Assembly (NCBI RefSeq): GCF_019645835.1
Contig: NZ_CP080998.1
Span: forward strand, 1,178,001-1,242,000
Direction: 5' to 3'
Length of the DNA: 64,000 nt
Origin: Mycolicibacterium holsaticum DSM 44478 = JCM 12374
GTDB lineage: Bacteria > Actinomycetota > Actinomycetes > Mycobacteriales > Mycobacteriaceae
Every line of letters begins with the position of its first letter. The first letter of the stretch is position 1. The notes under the pieces were generated by a model. The model was given only the letters and a program-made list of their open reading frames with translations, had not been told where the DNA came from and made no database searches. This document shows positions 1 through 8,362 of this stretch, piece by piece. The translations under genes and the position numbers were made by a program.

Positions 1-565
1 ACTGGGCGTACGGGTTGTTCACCGAATGCTTGTGGTTCTTCAGCCCGATCTTCGCGAAATGTTCGGCGGTGCTGCCATATTGACGCATGTGCTCACGGCC
101 GGCCGCGCCGAACATCCACGGCGCCACCGGAAACGCGAACTCGTCGATCTCGGCCATCGCCGCGACATGCTTGCCCATCGGCGACTCGCGGTCATCGTGG
201 CCGCCCTTCAACGATCCGGGCTGCATCTTCTCGAAGCCGAGCGCGATCGCACAGTCGGCGAGCCCGCCGCGGATGGTCTGCGCGGCGAGGAACAGCGCGG
301 TGGAACCCGTCGAACAGTTGTTGTTGACGTTGACGATCGGAATACCGGTCATGCCGAGCTCGTAGAGCGCGCGGTTGCCCGACGTCGAGTCGCCCGTGAC
401 GTAGCCGACAAACCCCTGCTGGACTTCGGAGTAGTCGATGCCGGCGTCCTCGAGTGCCTTGGTGCCGGACTCCTTGGCCATCTGCGGGTAGTCCCAGCCC
501 TCGCGGCGGCCGGGCTTCTCGAACTTCGTCATCCCGACGCCGACGACGTAGACCTTGTTTGGCAT
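1..565 (-). CDS. SCP-x-type thiolase / lipid-transfer protein (3' end missing)
   Basis: This is the N-terminal 188 residues of a thiolase-superfamily protein of the SCP-x/Ltp group. These enzymes carry out thiolytic or retro-aldol cleavage of acyl-CoA or sterol side-chain intermediates in the cytosol. The start is the ATG at 563-565, preceded by an AGGA ribosome site 7 nt upstream. The nucleophilic cysteine is visible as NNNCSTGS (Cys84). The cut end carries the family motif [10 protein letters not shown]. The gene runs off the left edge, so the C-terminal catalytic His and Cys are not seen. It diverges from the dehydrogenase at 726, and a KstR-type operator lies between them, which supports a role in sterol or fatty-acid catabolism. 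The exact substrate cannot be read from sequence. Confidence 0.85.
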   Translation of the reverse strand, partial: MPNKVYVVGVGMTKFEKPGRREGWDYPQMAKESGTKALEDAGIDYSEVQQGFVGYVTGDSTSGNRALYELGMTGIPIVNVNNNCSTGSTALFLAAQTIRGGLADCAIALGFEKMQPGSLKGGHDDRESPMGKHVAAMAEIDEFAFPVAPWMFGAAGREHMRQYGSTAEHFAKIGLKNHKHSVNNPYAQ

Positions 566-693
566 TTCGTGTTCCTTTCACTGCGGCGAAGTCCGGGTCA
601 ACCCTAATGCCACGAGCAGACGCAGAGTCGTCCATTCCCGGCACGAATAGTGCGAGTTTGCGTCTGCTCGGCGGGGTAGAGGGGTACAAAGAG

Positions 694-707
694 TAGAACG
701 TGTTCTA
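694..707. promoter_or_regulatory. KstR-type operator (TAGAACGTGTTCTA)
   Basis: This is a 14-bp near-perfect palindrome fitting the KstR consensus TnnAACnnGTTnnA at every fixed position. KstR is the TetR repressor of cholesterol catabolism in mycobacteria. The site lies 18 bp upstream of the ATG at 726 and 129 bp upstream of the thiolase start at 565, so it could control both. The AGGAG ribosome site for the rightward gene follows at 716-720. Confidence 0.8.
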
Positions 708-725
708 GTTTTCTCAGGAGGCGAT

Positions 726-1775
726 ATGGGGTTTCGGGTCGTGCAATGGGCCACCGGAGGGGTCGGCGTCGCGGCCATCAAGGGGGTACTCGAACACCCC
801 GACCTCGAACTCGCCGGCTGCTGGGTGCACTCACCGGACAAGGCCGGCAAGGATGTCGGCGAGCTCATCGGCGCCGAACCGCTGGGCGTGACGGCCACCG
901 ACAGCATCGACGACATCCTCGCGCTGGACGCCGACGCGGTCGTCTATACCCCGTTGCTGCCCAATCCGGACGAGGTGGCCGCGCTGTTGCGGTCCGGCAA
1001 GAATGTGGTGACCCCCGTCGGCTGGGTCTACCCGAGTGAACGGCAGGCCGCGCCGTTGCTTGCCGCGGCGCTGGAGGGCAACGCGACGCTGCACGGCACC
1101 GGCATCGCACCAGGCGGCATCAGCGAGAAGTTTCCACTGATGTTCTCGATCATGTCGACGGGCGTGACATTTGTTCGGGCCGAAGAGTTCTCGGATCTGC
1201 GCACCTATGAGGCGCCGGACGTGGTCCGCCATGTGATGGGTTTCGGCGAGGTACCGGACAAAGCGCTCAGCGGCCCGATGCAGAAGCTGCTCGACGGCGG
1301 CTTCATCCAGGCGGTCAAGATGTGCGTCGACAAGATGGGGTTCCGCGCCGAACCGAAAGTCCGCTCGACACAGGAGATCGCGGTCGCCACGGCGCCGATC
1401 CCGTCGCCGATCGGCGAGATCGAGCCGGGACAGGTCGCAGGCCGTAGGTTCCACTGGGAGGCGCTGGTCGACGGGGAACCCGTCGTGCGGATCACGGTGA
1501 ACTGGCTGATGGGTGAGGACAACCTCGACCCGGCGTGGACCTTCGGCCCCGAAGGTCAGCGCTACGAGATCGAGGTGCGGGGTAACCCCGATATCACCGT
1601 GAGCATCAAGGGTTTTCAGTCCGAGGTCGGCGGTCAGGGACCGGAATACGGCGTCGTGGGCACCGCCGCGCACTGCGTGAACTCCATCCCTGCGGTGTGC
1701 GCGGCCGCTCCCGGCATCGCGACCTATCTGGACCTTCCGCTGATCAGCGGTAGGGCGGCCCCGCACCTGGGTTGA
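726..1775 (+). CDS. NAD(P)-binding dihydrodipicolinate reductase-like dehydrogenase (Rv1059-like)
   Basis: This 349-residue protein has an N-terminal Rossmann fold (VVQWATGGVG, residues 5-14) and a C-terminal domain like 2,4-diaminopentanoate dehydrogenase. Mycobacterial annotations usually call it dihydrodipicolinate reductase, but it is unlikely to be DapB, because the DapB lysine-pathway motifs are absent. It starts at ATG with AGGAG 5 nt upstream. The upstream palindrome at 694-707 suggests KstR control, so a role in reducing or oxidising a sterol- or lipid-derived carbonyl is an inference. Its neighbours match M. tuberculosis Rv1059 and onward. The true substrate is unknown. Confidence 0.75.
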   Translation: MGFRVVQWATGGVGVAAIKGVLEHPDLELAGCWVHSPDKAGKDVGELIGAEPLGVTATDSIDDILALDADAVVYTPLLPNPDEVAALLRSGKNVVTPVGWVYPSERQAAPLLAAALEGNATLHGTGIAPGGISEKFPLMFSIMSTGVTFVRAEEFSDLRTYEAPDVVRHVMGFGEVPDKALSGPMQKLLDGGFIQAVKMCVDKMGFRAEPKVRSTQEIAVATAPIPSPIGEIEPGQVAGRRFHWEALVDGEPVVRITVNWLMGEDNLDPAWTFGPEGQRYEIEVRGNPDITVSIKGFQSEVGGQGPEYGVVGTAAHCVNSIPAVCAAAPGIATYLDLPLISGRAAPHLG

Positions 1776-1780
1776 CCGAG

Positions 1781-3019
1781 TTACGCGCGCATCGGCGCGT
1801 GCAGCGCGGCGGGCAACGCGATCACGTTCATCAGCAGCAAGACCACGACGGGCCAGATCGCCGACGAATTGTGGGCGATTCCGCCCAGTGCGACGCCGAG
1901 TCCGGCGGTGGCGACGGCGACAAGGACCGCGGAGAACCCCAACAGGGTCGCGCGCTCGTGTTCGGCGGCGAAGATGTTGATCCACGTGGTCGCGGCGGCG
2001 ACGATGGCCTGGTTGGCCACCGTCGCCATCAGGATGACGACGCCGTGTACCCACGGGTCGGACCAGGATTCGATTGCTTCGCCCACGATGCAGAGCACCG
2101 CTGCGCTCGAACTGACCAGTGCGCTGGCGACCAGCATGCCGCGCGCCGCGAACCTGGTGCGGTGCACGAAGCCCCACAGAATCGCTCCGACGATCAGGCC
2201 CGCGCTGGTGGCGATCACCAGGATGTGCAGGGTTCCGCTCTCGTCGGCATGATCTTCGGCCGTGTACAGGCTGTAGAACGTCGTGCTAAGGGCGATCGGC
2301 ACGAACAACAGTTGGACGGCGACGTAGCGGCGAAACCAATGGTGGCTACGCGCGATGGCGACACCTTCCCGATAAACGTCGCGTAAACGCCGCACCGCCC
2401 GCGCCGAATGCGAATGGATGGGCCCGATGTAGACCCCGGCGACCGCGGCGGCCACCAATCCCGCGGTGCCCAGCCACAGCAGGTCGACGTGGCCCGCGAG
2501 TGGGTCCTTGCTTTCCAGAATCGGTAACACCAATACCACGGCCACAATGGCTACCACCGCCCCGACGGCGCTTTGGTTCAGTATGAGATCGCCCCGACGA
2601 ATTTCGTTTAATTTGCTGGAAAGCACATCAGAGAAAGCGATCCTTGCTAGTCCGCTGGCAACGCCGAGCGTCACCGACGTGGCCAGAAATATCGGAGCGA
2701 TTCCCAATCCCGTCACAGCCGCCAATCCATTGATCACCAACAATGCCGCCATGGCCAGGGAGGTTCCCGCCAGAACGAGATGTCTCTGGTGCCGTGAGCG
2801 TTCAAGAACAAACGGCGACATTGAGTTCCCGAGAATCGCGCCGATGCAGTAGGCGGGGAACACCAACGCCGCAGCCCACAAATTTCCGTACTCGGCACAG
2901 ATAAACGGCAGCACAACTGCGATATTCGCCAGCTGCATGCCGGTCGTGTAAAAAGTTCCCTGCGTTAGCAGAACCCCGTAACGGTCGGCGGGCGGCTGTA
3001 AGTCACCATCAGCAGACAT
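1781..3019 (-). CDS. MFS transporter, function unknown
   Basis: This is a polytopic membrane protein of about 412 residues with roughly 12 hydrophobic segments and a charged central loop (RAVRRLRDVYREG), as in major facilitator superfamily carriers. The ATG at 3019 (MSADGDLQ) is preferred to the upstream ATG at 3034, because the five extra residues are basic and there is no better ribosome site. The substrate is not recognisable. The first part of the gene (around 2520-3000) is noticeably more AT-rich and less mycobacterial in codon use than its neighbours, which may reflect acquisition. It converges with the gene ending at 1775 and diverges from the patatin gene. Confidence 0.75.
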   Translation of the reverse strand: MSADGDLQPPADRYGVLLTQGTFYTTGMQLANIAVVLPFICAEYGNLWAAALVFPAYCIGAILGNSMSPFVLERSRHQRHLVLAGTSLAMAALLVINGLAAVTGLGIAPIFLATSVTLGVASGLARIAFSDVLSSKLNEIRRGDLILNQSAVGAVVAIVAVVLVLPILESKDPLAGHVDLLWLGTAGLVAAAVAGVYIGPIHSHSARAVRRLRDVYREGVAIARSHHWFRRYVAVQLLFVPIALSTTFYSLYTAEDHADESGTLHILVIATSAGLIVGAILWGFVHRTRFAARGMLVASALVSSSAAVLCIVGEAIESWSDPWVHGVVILMATVANQAIVAAATTWINIFAAEHERATLLGFSAVLVAVATAGLGVALGGIAHNSSAIWPVVVLLLMNVIALPAALHAPMRA

Positions 3020-3176
3020 ACGAAATCTGCGCAAAACATACTACCGTTGGCCTATCCGCGAAGCGAAATGAAAGATTGCACTGTCGCAATTACCTGAATT
3101 ACGTGAAGTTATCCGTGTGCGCGCAAACTATCCATTGTTAGCTTTCTCGATGGTAAATCTGGCACACTCGCCGTCT

Positions 3177-4028
3177 GTGACGAAGCGGGCGTTGGTGCTG
3201 GCCGGCGGTGGGCTGGCCGGTATCGCCTGGGAGACCGGAATTCTGACCGGTATCGCCGACGAGTCACCGGAGACCGCCAGGGCGCTGGTCGATTCGGATG
3301 TGCTGGTCGGCACCTCGGCGGGCTCGACCGTCGCCGCGCAGCTGTCCAGCGGATTGAGCCTGGAGGCCTTGTACGAACGGCAGACATCTGCGACGTCGGC
3401 CGAGCTCACCCCGAGCGCAGGTATCGACGACATCACCGAGCTGTTCCTCACCGCGGTGACCCAGCCCGGCACCAAAGCCGAGAAGCTGCAACGGATCGGC
3501 GCCATCGCGGCGTCGACGCCGACGGTGGCCGAACCCGTCCGTCGAGAGGTGATCGCCCACCGGCTGCCCAGCCACGACTGGCCGGACCGACAACTGCGCA
3601 TCAGCGCGATCGACATCGCCACCGGCGATCTGGTGGCATTCGAGCGGACGTCGGGGGTCGAGCTGGTCGACGCGGTCGCCGCCAGCTGCGCGGTGCCTGC
3701 GGTGTGGCCACCGGTGACGATCGGCAACCGCCGCTTCATGGACGGCGGCGTCGGCAGCTCGGTGAACATGGCGCTGGCCGCCGATTGCGACGTCGCGGTG
3801 GTTCTGGTCCCGCAGGGTGAGTTCACGCCGGCACCGTTCGGCGTCAACACGTTCGAGGAGATCAACGCGTTCGACGGAAAGACGTTCGCGGTGTTCGCCG
3901 ACGACGAGGCGTTGACGGCGTTCGGCAAGGACCCGCTCGATCCACGATGCCGGATACCGTCCGCTTCGGCGGGCCGGCGGCAGGGCAGGCGGGTGGCCGC
4001 CGACGTGGCCGACTTCCTGGCACGCTGA
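3177..4028 (+). CDS. Patatin-like phospholipase (Rv1062-like)
   Basis: This is a patatin/RssA-type serine lipid acyl hydrolase. Near the N-terminus an oxyanion-hole glycine run (LAGGGLAG, residues 8-15) is followed by the nucleophile elbow GTSAGS (Ser47). The partner Asp is in DGG about 180 residues in. These form the Ser-Asp dyad of the family. The GTG at 3177 was chosen because related proteins begin about five residues before LVLAGGG. In-frame ATGs at 3150 and 3117 would add unconserved sequence, and none has a clear ribosome site. It converges with a second patatin gene one base further on, giving a tail-to-tail pair as in M. tuberculosis. Confidence 0.82.
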   Translation: MTKRALVLAGGGLAGIAWETGILTGIADESPETARALVDSDVLVGTSAGSTVAAQLSSGLSLEALYERQTSATSAELTPSAGIDDITELFLTAVTQPGTKAEKLQRIGAIAASTPTVAEPVRREVIAHRLPSHDWPDRQLRISAIDIATGDLVAFERTSGVELVDAVAASCAVPAVWPPVTIGNRRFMDGGVGSSVNMALAADCDVAVVLVPQGEFTPAPFGVNTFEEINAFDGKTFAVFADDEALTAFGKDPLDPRCRIPSASAGRRQGRRVAADVADFLAR

Positions 4029-4029
4029 A

Positions 4030-4980
4030 TCAGTCTTCGGCCGAACGGGTTTCGAGCTCGTCGAGCGCGGCGGCGGCCAACGTTCGGCCGACCTCGATCA
4101 CCTCGGCGGCACGGTGGAATTCCAGGCTGCGGCACGCGCTGCGCGGCACTTCGATCAGCAGGTCGGGCGGATAGTTGGCCAGCTGATGGCGGGCCAGCGC
4201 CGCCTGGGCGATGTCGATGGTGCGGTTCATCACCTCGAAGCTGCCGAGTTTGGGCACCGCCGCTTCCTTGGTCGCGTCGATCAGTTCCGCGTCGCTGTCG
4301 TCGGTGTCGGATCCCGCGCGGCTCCGCACCGCGCTGGTGTCGAACAGCGACGCCGTGCTGCGCCACATCTTGGCCAGGAACTCGGTGGTCCTGGGCCCGG
4401 CGTCGGCCACGTCGTCGGAACCGCCGGATTCACTGCCCGCCAACGACACTGCGATCGTGAGGTCGGCGTTGACGGCGGCGATCGGCGCCATCGGAAGCGG
4501 GTCGAGGATTCCGCCGTCGGCGAGCAGTCGGCCGTCGAGCACATGCGGTGCGATTACACCGGGAATCGCGATCGACGCCCGGATCGCCGCGTCGACCGGA
4601 CCGCGCTGCAGCCACACCGACTTGCCCGCGATCAGATCCGTCGTGACCGCCGTGTAGGGGATCGGAAGGTCTTCGATGCGGACGTCACCGAGGATGTCGC
4701 GCACGGCGTCGAGGATCTTGGTGGCCCGCAGCACACCGGCGGCGGTGATCGAAGGATCCAACAGCCGCAGCACCGCGCCCTGGGTCAGCCCCCGGGCCCA
4801 TTCGGCGAACTGCTCGAGTTTGTCGGCCGCTTGCAGCCCGCCGACGAGCGCACCCATCGACGAACCGGCGATCCCGACGATGTCGTAGCCGCGCTCCTGC
4901 AGTTCGCCGATGACACCGATGTGGGCGTATCCGCGCGCACCCCCGCTGCCGAGTGACAGCGCGACACGCTTGTCAGCCAT
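4030..4980 (-). CDS. Patatin-like phospholipase, NTE/RssA family (Rv1063c-like)
   Basis: This 316-residue patatin-domain hydrolase has a glycine-rich loop GSGGARG (residues 11-17), nucleophile GSSMG (Ser41) and a catalytic Asp in DGG near residue 160. The N-terminal half is more canonical than that of the convergent gene at 3177. The C-terminal 120 residues (starting around ESGGSDD) carry an acidic, low-complexity linker and a helical tail. No signal peptide is visible, so a cytosolic or membrane-surface lipase is likely. LpqV follows upstream on the same strand with a 26-bp gap. Confidence 0.85.
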   Translation of the reverse strand: MADKRVALSLGSGGARGYAHIGVIGELQERGYDIVGIAGSSMGALVGGLQAADKLEQFAEWARGLTQGAVLRLLDPSITAAGVLRATKILDAVRDILGDVRIEDLPIPYTAVTTDLIAGKSVWLQRGPVDAAIRASIAIPGVIAPHVLDGRLLADGGILDPLPMAPIAAVNADLTIAVSLAGSESGGSDDVADAGPRTTEFLAKMWRSTASLFDTSAVRSRAGSDTDDSDAELIDATKEAAVPKLGSFEVMNRTIDIAQAALARHQLANYPPDLLIEVPRSACRSLEFHRAAEVIEVGRTLAAAALDELETRSAED

Positions 4981-5006
4981 CCCGCCATTGTCCCGCTTCG
5001 GCAGGC

Positions 5007-5441
5007 TCAGCTACAGAGGGCGTCGGCGGCGGCGCGGGCCGCGACGATGACGGCGGCCTGCCGCGGCGGGTCCAACTGTGACCACGGGGTGCCGTAGGTG
5101 CCGGGGCCGGCCGAATCCGACGACTGCAGCATGCCCAGGTACGGCTCGATCTGCTGCTGCGGGTCGCCGCCCTGCTGCTCCATCCACTCCCGCGCGGCGG
5201 TGCACGCCTTGTAGTACTCGTCCTCGGTCGAGTCGGCAGGTGCGCCGACGGCCGTGGTCACGCCGCCGGGGGAGACCGCCACGGAGCCGGGCGCGGCCGT
5301 CGGGGTTTCGGACCTGGCCGAGGGCGTGGACGTCGGTGACGACGTGGGCTCGGGCTCGGTGCCCGAGGAACAGGCCGTGACGATACCGAGGCCGACGATC
5401 ACCGAGGTCACCGCGAAGGCCTGCCGAAAGTGCGAGCGCAT
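5007..5441 (-). CDS. lpqV: Lipoprotein LpqV (Rv1064c-like)
   Basis: This small exported lipoprotein has a basic N-terminus, a hydrophobic stretch and a lipobox ending in VTAC (Cys about 24). A Ser/Thr/Pro-rich linker leads to a folded C-terminal domain containing two cysteines. The ATG at 5441 (MRSHFRQ) is preferred to the ATG at 5459 because it gives a normal signal-peptide length. Mature protein should be lipid-anchored on the outer face of the plasma membrane. It sits between the patatin gene and the PGRS gene on the same strand, matching the Rv1063c-Rv1064c order. Its function is unknown. Confidence 0.85.
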   Translation of the reverse strand: MRSHFRQAFAVTSVIVGLGIVTACSSGTEPEPTSSPTSTPSARSETPTAAPGSVAVSPGGVTTAVGAPADSTEDEYYKACTAAREWMEQQGGDPQQQIEPYLGMLQSSDSAGPGTYGTPWSQLDPPRQAAVIVAARAAADALCS

Positions 5442-5462
5442 GCCCGCCAATCTATGCAATCG

Positions 5463-7187
5463 CTACCCGTCGGCCCCGTCGGAGCCGTCGTTGCCGCCAT
5501 CGGAACCGGAGCCGGTGCCGCCCGATCCGCCAGGGCCGTCGGCGGCGCCCAGACCGTCACGACCACCGTTGCCGCCGTCACCGCCGTTGCCGACGCCGGT
5601 GGTCGCGGTGCCGTCGCCGCCGTCACCGCCCCTGCCGCCCTGGTATCCGTTGGCCCAACTGGTCGATCCGCCGGTCCCGCCGTTGCCGCCGTTACCGGTG
5701 CCCGTGCCCGCGGTGCCGTCGCCGCCGTCGCCGCCGTCGCCGCCGTCCTGCATCAGGCCGCTGCTGCCGCCCCTGCCGCCGTTGCCGCCGTTGGCTTCGC
5801 CCTCGTCGACTTCGGCGTTGCCGCCGTCGCCGCCGTCGCCGCCCTGGCCGTCGATCCCGCCGGAACCCGCGTCGCCGCCGTCGCCGCCAGTGGCCGTACC
5901 GGTCCCGGCCTGCGCGTCACCGCCGGTGCCGCCGTCGCCCGCGGTGCCGTTGAAGAACGAACTGCCGCCGTCGCCGCCGTCACCTCCGGTCGCGGTGCCC
6001 TCGTTGGTCTGCGCTGCGCCGCCGTCGCCGCCGGTGCCGCCGGCACCTTCGATGCCGATGTTGCCGCCGCTGCCGCCGTCACCACCCGTGGCGGTGTTGG
6101 TGTTGCTGGTGGCCGCGCCGCCTGCGCCGCCGCCGCCCGCCCAGCCGAACAGCCACCCGGCATTGCCGCCGTCACCGCCCGCGCCGCCGGTCGCGGTGCC
6201 GCTGTCGCTGGTGGCGCTGCCACCCTCGCCGCCGAGCCCTGCGCTGCCCAGCCATGTGTTGTTGCCGCCGTGACCACCTCGGCCGCCCTGAGCGTTACCG
6301 GACACGCTGGCGGCGTCCCCGCCTGCGCCGCCGACGCCGGCGTTGCCGTGGAAAAGCCCGGAGTTTCCGCCGTTTCCACCGTCGCCTGCGATGACGTCAC
6401 CGTCTGCGGTGGTGATGCTGGCGCCCGCACCGCCTGCGCCGCCGTCGCCCCACAGGCCGGCGCTGCCGCCGTTTCCGCCCCTGCCGTTGTTGACGCCCGC
6501 GACGCCGGCACCGCCGTTGCCGCCGCTGCCGAAGAGCAGCCCGCCTCGACCGCCGTTCTGACCGGGGCCGCCGTCGGCGCCGTTGCCGATCAGCAGGCCG
6601 CCGTTCTCGCCGGGCTCGGTGCCGTTGTGAAACAGCGTCTTGAAGCCGGTCTGGAACGCCGAGCTCATCGCCACCGCCACGTTCTGGAACACGGCTTTGC
6701 CTCCGGCGAGGCTTCCGGCGAACGGCGTGCCCGACGCGGACCCGTTACCGCCGGACAAGCCGTCGGCGCCCGGCACGGACATGGTCCAGCCGAACAGCGG
6801 ATTGTTGGCCGCTGGGGGTTTGGGGATCACGGCCGTCCAGTCGAACAGGGGCGTGTTGGCGTTGCCCGACGGCGCCACCGGTGACGGCGGCAGGTACCTG
6901 GTCCAGCCGAACATCACCCTGCTGTCGGGGTTTTCGTACAGATCGGGCGAGTAGGGGGTGCCGCCTTGCGGCGTGAGCCCGAGGATCGACGGCACGAACG
7001 CGCCGAAGCCGAACAGCGAATCGCTGACGGTCTGCGTCGACGACGGCGCCGAGGTCTCCGCGGCCGCGGTCGACGGCCCGGCGACGGCGCCCCCGCCGGC
7101 GGCCACCAGCACACCGCTGGTCAAGGCAGCGGCTCTGAACAGCGACGTCTTGTCCTTGGCATGTCCGGAGCGCGTGTGCTTGGCCAT
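5463..7187 (-). CDS. Secreted glycine-rich PGRS-repeat protein lacking a PE domain
   Basis: This is a 574-residue protein. An N-terminal signal sequence (residues about 1-42, basic then hydrophobic, ending near AAAET) leads to a linker containing three related motifs of the form x-L/M-F-x-W-T (MFGWT, LFDWT, LFGWT). From about residue 205 to the end it is a long GGxGG/GGAGG/GGDGG array typical of the PGRS domain of PE_PGRS proteins. The Asp content is high. The ATG at 7187 has an AAGGGA ribosome site. No PE helix-turn-helix domain is present, so it is probably Sec-exported rather than ESX-secreted. M. tuberculosis has PE_PGRS19/20 at this position. PGRS repeats are thought to bind calcium in a polyglycine fold. 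Function here is inferred only. Confidence 0.8.
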   Translation of the reverse strand: MAKHTRSGHAKDKTSLFRAAALTSGVLVAAGGGAVAGPSTAAAETSAPSSTQTVSDSLFGFGAFVPSILGLTPQGGTPYSPDLYENPDSRVMFGWTRYLPPSPVAPSGNANTPLFDWTAVIPKPPAANNPLFGWTMSVPGADGLSGGNGSASGTPFAGSLAGGKAVFQNVAVAMSSAFQTGFKTLFHNGTEPGENGGLLIGNGADGGPGQNGGRGGLLFGSGGNGGAGVAGVNNGRGGNGGSAGLWGDGGAGGAGASITTADGDVIAGDGGNGGNSGLFHGNAGVGGAGGDAASVSGNAQGGRGGHGGNNTWLGSAGLGGEGGSATSDSGTATGGAGGDGGNAGWLFGWAGGGGAGGAATSNTNTATGGDGGSGGNIGIEGAGGTGGDGGAAQTNEGTATGGDGGDGGSSFFNGTAGDGGTGGDAQAGTGTATGGDGGDAGSGGIDGQGGDGGDGGNAEVDEGEANGGNGGRGGSSGLMQDGGDGGDGGDGTAGTGTGNGGNGGTGGSTSWANGYQGGRGGDGGDGTATTGVGNGGDGGNGGRDGLGAADGPGGSGGTGSGSDGGNDGSDGADG

Positions 7188-7235
7188 CGGCAGTGTCGAT
7201 CCCTTCGGGTGGTGAGGAAGCCCTCGGATGTCATG

Positions 7236-7273
7236 GCTAATCAACTGCTAACAGTGAGCAACATATGATTAGC
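7236..7273. promoter_or_regulatory. 8-bp inverted repeat upstream of the PGRS gene
   Basis: GCTAATCA at 7236-7243 is repeated in inverted orientation as TGATTAGC at 7266-7273, 49-86 bp upstream of the PGRS start. The area is AT-rich compared with the rest of the window. The spacing would suit a dimeric repressor or activator site, but no known regulator motif is recognised. Confidence 0.35.
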
Positions 7274-7825
7274 ACAATTTCGAGGACTTTTCCTAGCGAC
7301 TCGGATGTTCGACAAAATCGCCTGCCGGGCTAGTTCGAGTTTTCCCTTCGGCTGGATCGGGCAGCAGGGGCTGGGATCAGTAGCAAACCAAGCGCCAGCA
7401 ATTTGTGCTGATATGTGGTCAGCTCGCAAATCTGGACGCCATCGAGGTCTGGTTATGGTCGGCATCACCGGTATGACACGCCGCGCAGCGATCAAGACGG
7501 GCAATTTCTCCCAGTAATTGACGCTCAAGATGAATACTAAAAGTCGGCCAGCAACGTCAATACGGACGATGCGCAAACGAGACGATTGCCGCGTACCCGG
7601 CTGGTCGCGCGGTCCGCCGAGGTTCTGCTCACGGTGAGTTTTGGCCGAACCGCCGCATCGAGCGCCTTGAACAGTGGGTTTGTCTTCAGCGTCGGCGGCG
7701 CGGGCGCCGGGCCGTCGCCGCGCGCCGGATTGGGTGCCACACTGGCCGACATGACGACCGGATCGCAGTGGTGTTGCGCGGCTTGACGCCGTCGCCCCCC
7801 ATGCCTCGTCACCTCTGGAGTTCTC
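7274..7825. other. Gene-free stretch between the PGRS and cysteine dioxygenase genes
   Basis: About 550 bases with lower GC (especially 7274-7560) and no frame with convincing codon bias or homology. It probably contains the promoters of the two divergent flanking genes. Short open frames here, for example 7586-7786, look like chance reading of GC-rich sequence. Confidence 0.5.
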
Positions 7826-8362
7826 ATGCATACCTCTGCAGTGCTGCCGTCGACAGCGCCCGCCGTCTCCGCGCCCACCCGGCTGCGGCTTCCCGATCTG
7901 CTGCAGGCCACCGACCGTGCCGCCGACGAGGTGCTCAGCGGCCACCATGACGGGCTGCTGGCAGCCAGCGGGCCGCCGCGCGACGAACGCTGGTTCACCC
8001 GACTGCACGGCGATGACGAACTCGACATCTGGTTGATCAGCTGGGTGCCGGACCGCTCAACTGAGTTGCACGACCACGGCGGCTCGCTGGGTGCGCTGAC
8101 CGTGGTGTCCGGCGCGCTGCGCGAAACCCGTTGGGACGGTTCGGCGCTGCGGCACCGTCGGTTGTCCGCGGGTGATCAGGCGGCGTTCCCCCTTGGCTGG
8201 GTGCACGACGTGGTGTGGGCGCCAGATCGTGACGCGTCGGCCCCCACGTTGAGCGTGCACGCCTATTCGCCGCCCCTGACCGCGATGTCGTACTACGACG
8301 TGACGCATCGGAACACGCTGCGCCGCAGGCGTACCGAGCTCACCGACGGCCCGGAGGGATGA
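7826..8362 (+). CDS. Cysteine dioxygenase family protein (cupin; Rv1065-like)
   Basis: This 178-residue cupin resembles type I cysteine dioxygenase, which oxidises cysteine or a related thiol to the sulfinate with O2 and Fe(II). The iron-binding motif is visible as HDHGGSLG (His82, His84), followed by a V-V-x-G strand, and the third His is in WVHDVVW (His127). The C-terminal part (SYYDVT) also fits bacterial CDO-like proteins. It overlaps the following rhodanese gene by ATGA at 8359-8362, so the two are translationally coupled and probably handle sulfur together. The real thiol substrate in mycobacteria is not established. Confidence 0.8.
   Translation: MHTSAVLPSTAPAVSAPTRLRLPDLLQATDRAADEVLSGHHDGLLAASGPPRDERWFTRLHGDDELDIWLISWVPDRSTELHDHGGSLGALTVVSGALRETRWDGSALRHRRLSAGDQAAFPLGWVHDVVWAPDRDASAPTLSVHAYSPPLTAMSYYDVTHRNTLRRRRTELTDGPEG

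Noticed and set aside
831..2177. 448-residue frame antisense to the dehydrogenase
   Set aside because: Arg-rich translation without conserved motifs. The opposite strand encodes a family protein with a good ribosome site.
5254..6884. Long open frames antisense to the PGRS gene
   Set aside because: They mirror the GC-rich repeat of the glycine-rich gene and give Pro- or Ala-rich low-complexity translations without domains.
7586..7786. 66-residue frame before the cysteine dioxygenase gene
   Set aside because: No ribosome site, no homology, and poor codon bias.
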